Shown piece after piece: positions 58,524 through 64,000 of a stretch of 64,000 nt of DNA. The stretch spans positions 1 to 64,000 of the forward strand of contig DFFV01000098.1 in assembly GCA_002371625.1 (NCBI GenBank), written 5' to 3'. This stretch comes from Ruminococcus sp. UBA3767. Its GTDB lineage: Bacteria; Bacillota; Clostridia; Oscillospirales; Ruminococcaceae. A model generated the notes under the pieces. It was not told where the DNA came from. It searched no databases and was given only the letters and a program-made list of their open reading frames with translations. Positions within the stretch are counted from its first letter, which is position 1. Every line of letters begins with the position of its first letter. A program made the translations under genes and the position numbers.

Positions 58524-58552
58524 ATTGTAATACAAAATCACTGAATTGTCAA
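58524..58552 (-). promoter_or_regulatory. Promoter of rny
   Basis: Minus-strand consensus TTGACA (58552-58547), 17-base spacer, TACAAT (58529-58524). Confidence 0.75.
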
Positions 58553-58602
58553 GGCATTTTTTGTCTGAACGCACGAAAAAAGAAAATATTTTTTTCATTG
58601 TC

Positions 58603-58631
58603 TTGACATAAGCTCGTTATAGTGGTAAAAT
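58603..58631 (+). promoter_or_regulatory. Promoter of the thrS T-box operon
   Basis: Consensus TTGACA (58603-58608), 17-base spacer, TAAAAT (58626-58631), immediately before the T-box leader. Confidence 0.85.
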
Positions 58632-58637
58632 AGTTGT

Positions 58638-58877
58638 GGTAAATATTTAAAGTGTTGACCGAGGAAGCCAAGGTGCAAAATGAGCTTTCAGAGAGTTTTC
58701 TGCATGGTGTGATGAAAACAGCTCGGGTGCTGAGGATACCGCCTCGTGAGCGTGCGTTAATCCGCACCGCCTGACCGGCGTTACAAGGTCATGAGAGAAG
58801 GTGCTGCAAGCATTTTCTGAACACGGGTGGAACCACGCAATTTCAGCGTCCTGCGAGAATATCGCAGGACTTTTTTG
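58638..58877 (+). ncRNA. T-box leader, threonine-specific
   Basis: tRNA-sensing riboswitch of about 240 bases. The conserved T-box motif GGGTGGAACCACG lies at 58825-58837. The terminator stem GTCCTGCGA/TCGCAGGAC (58848-58870), with a T-run, follows it. In Stem I the base pairs as CGAGG/CCTCG, and the specifier bulge on the 3' side presents ACC (58738-58740), a Thr codon, just before the lower stem. Uncharged tRNA-Thr should stop termination and turn on the three genes downstream. The Thr specificity agrees with thrS in the operon. Confidence 0.92.
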
Positions 58878-58901
58878 TTTTGTAAAGAATGAGGTGAGGG
58901 C

Positions 58902-59375
58902 ATGGGTGCGAACAACATGGGAGCTAACCGAACACGCAGCGTTATGCAGACTGCGGATCAGAGCAAGACATACTATTTTGATCCCCGCACACTGCGCAAC
59001 AGAAAGCGTCTGGCAGGAACATTTTTCACGCTGGCTATGCTCAGCCACTGCGCATCATGCTTTCTGATATATCTGGCGATGACGGAGAAGATATCCTACT
59101 ATGAGGGCGTGCTGATATTCATTCCGGTATGGATAGTAGGCTACTGGTTCGGGACATTTTTCTCAAGGGTGCTTGATGTAAAGCTGCCTGACGGAGCAAA
59201 AAAGTGCATAATTAGTGAAAAAACAAGAAAGCGTCTGAACAACGTGGTGTTCTTTCTCGGGATACTGCTGGTAGGCGTGTGGGGCTACTTTTACGTTACC
59301 CACTGCCTTATGGTAGAAAAGAACACACAGCTGACATCACAGGCTTTCAGGATCTTACAGGAGGAATTGATATGA
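58902..59375 (+). CDS. Small membrane protein, first gene of T-box operon
   Basis: 157 residues, family not recognised. A polar N-terminus (about 1-40) is followed by membrane helices at about 40-60, 68-88 and 112-130, with basic residues between the second and third (SEKTRKRLN). The C-terminal tail is about 25 residues. The ATG follows GAGGTGAGGG, and the stop overlaps the thrS start (ATGA), which implies coupled translation. It is unusual to find a membrane protein of unknown role between a T-box and thrS; it may serve the symporter encoded downstream, or simply hitch on the operon. Confidence 0.75.
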   Translation: MGANNMGANRTRSVMQTADQSKTYYFDPRTLRNRKRLAGTFFTLAMLSHCASCFLIYLAMTEKISYYEGVLIFIPVWIVGYWFGTFFSRVLDVKLPDGAKKCIISEKTRKRLNNVVFFLGILLVGVWGYFYVTHCLMVEKNTQLTSQAFRILQEELI

Positions 59376-61318
59376 TAAAACTTACACTTAAAGACGGCTC
59401 GGTAAAAGAGATCGAAAAGGCAATGCCTGCAAGCGAGATAATCAAAGGGATAGGCATGGGACTTTACAAGGCTGCCTGCTGCGTAAAGCTGGACGGACAG
59501 GTTTATGACATGAGAACTGTGGTCGATCACGACTGCACATTTGAGGTCGAGACCTTTGATTCAAAGGCAGGTAAGGAAACCTTCTGGCACACAGCTTCGC
59601 ACCTTATGGCGCAGGCTGTAAAGCAGCTTTACCCCGAAGCAAAGCTGGCAAGAGGTCCTGCTACCGATTCGGGCTACTACTACGATTTCGGCGTAGAAAA
59701 GCCGTTTACTCAGGCTGACCTTGACAAGATCGAGGCTCAGATGAAAAAGCTCGCTAAGGAGGGCTATGAGCTGGAGCGCTTTGAGCTGCCTGTTGATGAG
59801 GCTGTAAAGCTGATGCAGGACAGAGGCGAGGATTACAAGATAGAGCTTATCCACAAGCACGATGACAAGGGCGAAAAGCTCTCATTCTACAAGCAGGGCG
59901 ATTTTGTTGACCTGTGCGCAGGCCCGCACATAATGAACGTTTCATCTATCAAGGCTACAAAGCTGCTTTCCTGCACAGGTGCATACTGGGGCGACGCTGC
60001 CGACAACAAGCAGCTTTGCAGAGTTTACGGTGTTTCATTCCCCAAGGCTTCAATGCTGGAGGAGCACCTGAAAATGCTCGAGGAAGCCAAGCTGCGTGAC
60101 CACAACAAGCTCGGCAGAGAGCTTGAATACTTCACCACTGTTGATTACATCGGACAGGGACTGCCGATAATGCTGCCAAAGGGCACAAGAGTTATTCAGC
60201 TGCTGCAAAGATGGGTTGAGGACGTTGAGCAGGCAAGAGGCTGCCAGCTGACCAAAACTCCGCTTTTTGCAAAAAGAGATCTTTACAAGATCTCGGGACA
60301 CTGGGATCATTACCGTGACGGTATGTTCATAATGGGCGATCCCGATGATGAGGAAAAGGACTGCTTTGCACTGCGCCCGATGACCTGCCCGTTCCAGTAC
60401 CAGGTGTTCCTCAACAGGCAGCGCTCTTACAGAGAGCTTCCTATGAGGCTGACAGAAACTTCAACGCTGTTCAGGAACGAGGACAGCGGCGAGATGCACG
60501 GACTTATCAGAGTGCGTCAGTTCACTATCTCCGAAGGACATTTCATCATTCGCCCCGATCAGCTTGAGGACGAGTTCAAGTTCTGCCTTGACCTTGCAAA
60601 ATACTGTCTGGATACAGTCGGACTGCTTGAAAGCTGCACGTTCAGATTCTCCCAGTGGGATCCCGCTAACCCGAAGAACAAATACGAGGGCACAGCTGAG
60701 CAGTGGGAATATGCACAGGCTGCAATGAAAAAGATACTCGATGACCTTGGTCTTGACTACGAGATAGGCATTGACGAGGCTGCATTCTACGGTCCTAAGC
60801 TGGATATACAGTACAAGAACGTTTACGGCAAGGAAGACACGCTGGTAACTATCCAGATAGATATGCTGCTTGCTGAAAGATTCGGTATGTACTACGTTGA
60901 CAAGGACGGACAGAAAAAGCTGCCCTATATCATCCACAGAACTTCTCTTGGCTGCTACGAGAGAACGCTTGCTTATATGATCGAGCGCTTTAACGGCGTT
61001 ATGCCGCTGTGGCTCGCTCCCGAGCAGGTAAGGCTGCTGCCTATCGGTGAGGCTCACGTTGAGTACGCACAAAAGCTCGCTGACAAGATGACCGCAAGAG
61101 GAATGCGTGTAACAGTCGATGCCGATGACATCAACATAGGCACCAAAATAAAGAAAGCACGCCTTGAAAGACTGCCTTATATGTTCATTATCGGCGATAA
61201 GGAAGTCGAAAGCAATACCGTTTCGGTACGTTCAAGAAAAACAGGCGAGGAAAGCGGAGTCGCTGCCGACGATATGCTCGCAAGACTCTATGAGGAGATC
61301 GACACAAAGGCAAAGTAA
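59372..61318 (+). CDS. thrS: Threonyl-tRNA synthetase
   Basis: 648-residue class II synthetase. TGS domain (about 1-62), editing domain with HTASHLMAQA and the Cys/His pair in CAGPHI, catalytic core (about 240-530) and anticodon domain (about 540-640, with EQVRLLPIGEAH). The zinc ligands seem present: Cys in PMTCPFQ, His in SEGHFI and His in IIHRTSLG. The usual NCPGH segment reads TCPFQ, and motif 2 reads RNEDSGEMHGLIRVRQFT. These changes mark a divergent sub-type but not an inactive enzyme. ATG 59372 follows AGGAGG; a frame beginning earlier would overlap the upstream gene. It is controlled by the T-box upstream. Confidence 0.96.
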   Translation: MIKLTLKDGSVKEIEKAMPASEIIKGIGMGLYKAACCVKLDGQVYDMRTVVDHDCTFEVETFDSKAGKETFWHTASHLMAQAVKQLYPEAKLARGPATDSGYYYDFGVEKPFTQADLDKIEAQMKKLAKEGYELERFELPVDEAVKLMQDRGEDYKIELIHKHDDKGEKLSFYKQGDFVDLCAGPHIMNVSSIKATKLLSCTGAYWGDAADNKQLCRVYGVSFPKASMLEEHLKMLEEAKLRDHNKLGRELEYFTTVDYIGQGLPIMLPKGTRVIQLLQRWVEDVEQARGCQLTKTPLFAKRDLYKISGHWDHYRDGMFIMGDPDDEEKDCFALRPMTCPFQYQVFLNRQRSYRELPMRLTETSTLFRNEDSGEMHGLIRVRQFTISEGHFIIRPDQLEDEFKFCLDLAKYCLDTVGLLESCTFRFSQWDPANPKNKYEGTAEQWEYAQAAMKKILDDLGLDYEIGIDEAAFYGPKLDIQYKNVYGKEDTLVTIQIDMLLAERFGMYYVDKDGQKKLPYIIHRTSLGCYERTLAYMIERFNGVMPLWLAPEQVRLLPIGEAHVEYAQKLADKMTARGMRVTVDADDINIGTKIKKARLERLPYMFIIGDKEVESNTVSVRSRKTGEESGVAADDMLARLYEEIDTKAK

Positions 61319-61335
61319 AGGAAGGTACAGAGAAA

Positions 61336-62874
61336 ATGTCATCAACGGTTTGGATAATCATAGCATTTGCCTGCTATCTTCTGGGTATGCTGCTGATAGG
61401 TGCTTCGTACATGAAAAAGACCAAGAACTCCGAGGACTTTTTCCTTGGAGGAAGAGGACTTTCAGGCTGGGTAGCAGCACTTTCGGCGCAGGCTTCGGAT
61501 ATGTCGGGCTGGCTGCTCATGGGACTTCCCGGTGCTGTATATGCACTTGGAACAGGACAGATATGGATAGCTGTGGGCTTGTTCATAGGTACTGCTCTTA
61601 ACTGGATATTCGTAGCAAAAAGGCTTCGCCGCTACACGATAAGAGCCAACAACTCGCTCACTCTCCCGAAATACCTGGAAAACAGGTTCCACGATAAGCA
61701 CCGCATACTGCTGCTCATCTCATCAGTTGCTATACTGATATTCTTCCTGGTGTACACCGCTTCGGGACTTGCAGCAGGCGGAAAGCTGTTCAACTCGGTA
61801 TTCGGACTTGACTATAAGGTCTGCCTTACGATAGGTACAGTGGTAATTCTCTCATACACATTCATGGGCGGATTTATGGCTGTGTGCGTTACAGACTTTA
61901 TTCAGGGACTGCTTATGCTGATAGGTGTTATCACCGTTCCGATAATCGCATTTATGCTTGTCGGTGCAGGCAATGTGATGGATAACATCACCGCAACAGG
62001 TGTTGAAGCAAAAGCGTTTTTCGATCCCATCACAAGCGCTGACGGCAGCAGCTATTCGTTTGTAGATATAATCTCACAGCTCGGCTGGGCACTCGGTTAT
62101 TTCGGTATGCCCCACATCATCGTAAGATTTATGGCTATCAAGAACGAGAAGGAGATAAAAAAATCAAGGTTCATCGGCATTGGATGGTGCGCACTTTCAC
62201 TTGTTTTCGCCTGCATCATCGGCATCGTCGGCAGGGCTTATCTGCCGCTGCTGGAAGGCTCAAACACCGAAAAGGTATTCATCGAGATGATACAAAAGGT
62301 GTTTACAGATGACATAGGCATCGCCTTTATCGGCGGAATTTTCCTGTGCGGCATACTTGCTGCGATAATGTCAACTGCCGATTCTCAGCTGCTTGTTACG
62401 GCTTCATCGGTATCTGAGGACATCTACCACTCGGTCATCAACAAAAAGGCTTCAAGCAAGACAGTGCTTCTGGTGAGCCGTTTGACCGTTATTGCAGTAG
62501 CTGTGATAGCTTATCTTATCGCTCTTGATCCTGAAAGCAGCGTTATGGGACTGGTATCTGATGCATGGGCAGGACTTGGCGCATCATTCGGACCGATAGT
62601 ACTTATGTCGCTTTACTGGAAGCGCACCAACATTGCAGGTGCTGTTGCAGGTATCGCTTCGGGCGCTGTTACGGTAATAGTTTGGGACTACATAAAGTTC
62701 GGCGGAAAAACACTTGCTGAGTCAACAGGACTTTATTCGCTGGTAATAGGCTTTGGTATAAGCCTTGCTGCAATAATCATCGCAAGCCTTTGCACAAAAG
62801 CTCCCGGCGAGGAGATACTCAAGGAGTTCTCGGATGTGCAAAACGGCATCGACTGCGGCTGCGACGACGCTTAA
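61336..62874 (+). CDS. putP: Sodium:solute symporter, PutP-like
   Basis: 512-residue secondary transporter of the SSS family with about thirteen membrane helices. Family segments include SEDFFLGGRGLSGWVAALSAQASDMSGWLLMGLPGAVYALG and GYFGMPHIIVRF. By sequence type it is closest to sodium/proline symporters. It starts 17 bases after thrS with GGAAGG as ribosome site and lies before the operon terminator, so it falls under the Thr T-box. That setting suggests the real substrate may be threonine or a related amino acid, not proline. The gene symbol rests on family resemblance only. Confidence 0.88.
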   Translation: MSSTVWIIIAFACYLLGMLLIGASYMKKTKNSEDFFLGGRGLSGWVAALSAQASDMSGWLLMGLPGAVYALGTGQIWIAVGLFIGTALNWIFVAKRLRRYTIRANNSLTLPKYLENRFHDKHRILLLISSVAILIFFLVYTASGLAAGGKLFNSVFGLDYKVCLTIGTVVILSYTFMGGFMAVCVTDFIQGLLMLIGVITVPIIAFMLVGAGNVMDNITATGVEAKAFFDPITSADGSSYSFVDIISQLGWALGYFGMPHIIVRFMAIKNEKEIKKSRFIGIGWCALSLVFACIIGIVGRAYLPLLEGSNTEKVFIEMIQKVFTDDIGIAFIGGIFLCGILAAIMSTADSQLLVTASSVSEDIYHSVINKKASSKTVLLVSRLTVIAVAVIAYLIALDPESSVMGLVSDAWAGLGASFGPIVLMSLYWKRTNIAGAVAGIASGAVTVIVWDYIKFGGKTLAESTGLYSLVIGFGISLAAIIIASLCTKAPGEEILKEFSDVQNGIDCGCDDA

Positions 62875-62889
62875 ACCGATATTATGAAC

Positions 62890-62929
62890 GGGCGGTCATC
62901 CCCTGCGGATATACCGCCCTTCTTTTTTT
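62890..62929 (+). terminator. Terminator of T-box operon
   Basis: GGGCGGT/ACCGCCC stem with a 16-base loop, followed by TTCTTTTTTT, about 15 bases after the symporter stop. Confidence 0.88.
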
Positions 62930-62948
62930 GATATTTACAATTTGTGTA

Positions 62949-62977
62949 TTGACAAACAGGGCTTTATGCTTCATAAT
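62949..62977 (+). promoter_or_regulatory. Promoter of RNase Z gene
   Basis: TTGACA (62949-62954), 17-base spacer, CATAAT (62972-62977), about 40 bases before the start. It rules out the longer reading that begins inside the symporter gene. Confidence 0.75.
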
Positions 62978-63017
62978 ATATTGTAAGGTTTGGGAACCGG
63001 AAAGCGAGGGGAAGGCT

Positions 63018-63920
63018 ATGATAGATGTTTGCCTTGCAGGCACAGGCGGAATGATGCCGCTGCCGAACAGATGGCTTACGAGCTTCTGGATAGAATATAA
63101 CGGAAAAGCCGCTCTTATAGACTGCGGTGAGGGTACACAGATAGCTCTGGCAAAGCACGGCTGCAAGCTGAGCAAGATAGACGCTCTTTTTATCACGCAT
63201 TTTCACGCCGATCATATCTCGGGACTTTCGGGACTGCTGCTCTCGATAGGCAATATGGGCAAAAAAGGCTACATAACTATCTACGGCTGCAAGGGACTTG
63301 CAAGGATAATCAAAAATCTTTGCTGTATTTGTCCGCTTCTCCCCTACGGGATAGATATAGTTGAGCTTGACAGCAAACAGCATAATACTATGCACTGGAA
63401 CAGCATGGAGGTCAACACTATCCCGCTGCGCCACGGTATCCCCTGCATGGGCTATTCTTTCAGACTGGACAGAAAGCCCGTTTTCAACCCCGGAAAAGCA
63501 AAGGCGCTTGGCATTGATGTCAAATACTGGCGTCAGCTGCACGGCGGTCAAAGTGTGACTGTGAACGGTAAGGAGATAACTACCGATATGGTCACCGATT
63601 CTGAAAGAGATCCTATAAAGATAACATATATGACCGATACGGTCGCTTTCGGTGAAATGGCTGAGTTTGCCAAAAAATCCGACCTTCTCGTGTGCGAGGG
63701 TATGTACGGCGACGACGAGATACTGGATAAGGTGAAGGAAAAAGGTCACATGGTATTTTCGCAGAGTGCCGATATTGCCGTAAAGTCAGGCTCTAAGGAG
63801 CTCTGGCTGACGCATTACAGCCCTGCGATGCCCAACCCTAAGGCTTATGAAAAAAAGATGCGTGCAAAATTCGCAAATACTGTGATAAGCAAGGACGGTC
63901 AGAAAAAAACTCTCGGATAA
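63018..63920 (+). CDS. rnz: Ribonuclease Z-like metallo-hydrolase
   Basis: 300-residue zinc phosphodiesterase that trims the 3' end of tRNA precursors lacking encoded CCA. Family signatures are LIDCGEGTQ (34-42), the metal motif HFHADH (61-66), followed by ISGLSGLLLSI, then YMTDT and LWLTHYSPAM for the remaining ligands. The length is that of bacterial RNase Z (about 305). ATG 63018 follows GAGGGGAAGG. One doubt: some close relatives act on other substrates, and the exosite arm is short. It is a single-gene unit ended by a hairpin. Confidence 0.88.
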   Translation: MIDVCLAGTGGMMPLPNRWLTSFWIEYNGKAALIDCGEGTQIALAKHGCKLSKIDALFITHFHADHISGLSGLLLSIGNMGKKGYITIYGCKGLARIIKNLCCICPLLPYGIDIVELDSKQHNTMHWNSMEVNTIPLRHGIPCMGYSFRLDRKPVFNPGKAKALGIDVKYWRQLHGGQSVTVNGKEITTDMVTDSERDPIKITYMTDTVAFGEMAEFAKKSDLLVCEGMYGDDEILDKVKEKGHMVFSQSADIAVKSGSKELWLTHYSPAMPNPKAYEKKMRAKFANTVISKDGQKKTLG

Positions 63921-63925
63921 GATAA

Positions 63926-63963
63926 AACAGTCTGCTATTTAAATGGCAGACTGTTATTTTTTG
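63926..63963. terminator. Terminator of rnz
   Basis: AACAGTCTGC/GCAGACTGTT stem followed by TATTTTTTT, about 5 bases after the stop; A-rich on the other side and so possibly bidirectional. Confidence 0.88.
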
Positions 63964-63969
63964 CCCGGG

Positions 63970-64000
63970 CTATTCTTCATTGCTGTTGTTTTCCTGCTTG
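63970..64000 (-). CDS. Possible 3' end of a gene cut by the window edge
   Basis: On the minus strand the last 31 bases read as an open frame ending Lys-Gln-Glu-Asn-Asn-Ser-Asn-Glu-Glu-stop (TAG at 63972-63970). The polar tail and the bidirectional terminator just beyond fit a convergent gene, but the piece is too short to be sure. Confidence 0.3.
   Translation of the reverse strand, partial: KQENNSNEE

Noticed and set aside
62790-63017. Longer N-terminus for RNase Z
   Set aside because: It would begin inside the symporter gene and run through its terminator and the rnz promoter; ATG 63018 has a strong ribosome site.

Overview
The window looks like a chromosomal segment of a low-to-mid GC Gram-positive anaerobe of the class Clostridia, most likely a Ruminococcus-like member of the Oscillospiraceae. 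Pointers are strong AGGAGG-type ribosome sites, frequent TTG/GTG starts, rubrerythrin, class III (anaerobic) ribonucleotide reductase, RNase Y, a T-box-controlled thrS, CWB2 and BspA-type leucine-rich surface proteins, and TTGACA-17-TATAAT promoters. No rRNA, tRNA, CRISPR array, phage module or intact insertion sequence was seen. The taxonomic call is inferred from gene content, not from a marker gene.

Layout. 1-0.95 kb: rubrerythrin with a long leader. 0.95-15.3 kb (minus strand): a four-gene surface operon made of three membrane-anchored proteins, two carrying an Ala-Trp-Phe (AWF) signal resembling SipW-type signal peptides, and a 3,714-residue GLUG-repeat protein. 15.5-17.1 kb: an EAL c-di-GMP phosphodiesterase. 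17.3-20.3 kb: a YtrA-like GntR/ABC operon preceded by an unlisted 29-codon membrane peptide. 20.6-26.9 kb: a lipoprotein, a two-component system and a MacB/FtsX-type ABC exporter. 26.9-31.6 kb: a MATE transporter fused to an RsbW-like ATPase, a DUF6935-like protein, a papain-like protein, MscL and a metallo-beta-lactamase-fold hydrolase. 31.6-41.5 kb: two CWB2-anchored surface proteins (transglutaminase and LRR), a flavodoxin-fold reductase, a TIM barrel-YqeG-VanW operon, and a lipoprotein/DUF4261 pair. 41.7-53.7 kb: an ABC-2 transporter, a vWA membrane protein, a MoxR-like AAA ATPase, a Bax inhibitor-1 homologue with NGYN repeats, a Crp/Fnr regulator, nrdD-nrdG and a small membrane protein. 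53.8-64 kb: a GNAT-HAD fusion, an O-antigen-ligase-like protein, RNase Y, the threonine T-box operon (membrane protein, thrS, SSS symporter) and RNase Z.

How parts may work together. The AWF/GLUG operon lies next to an EAL phosphodiesterase, so a matrix or surface fibre with a c-di-GMP link is an attractive but unproven idea. The response regulator/kinase pair sits directly before the ABC exporter, whose promoter has an 11-bp-period CTTAA direct repeat. The same repeat, at identical spacing to the -10, precedes the metallo-hydrolase gene at 30.87 kb, suggesting a small regulon. The Crp/Fnr regulator and nrdDG are divergent and share an intergenic palindrome. The T-box reads a Thr codon and controls uptake/charging genes as one unit.

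The best candidate for an undescribed system is the 0.95-15.3 kb surface operon. Smaller candidates are the 29-codon peptide in the GntR operon, the MATE-ATPase fusion, and the paired vWA/AAA genes. All start positions were chosen by inspecting ribosome sites; functions are read from motifs without database searches.
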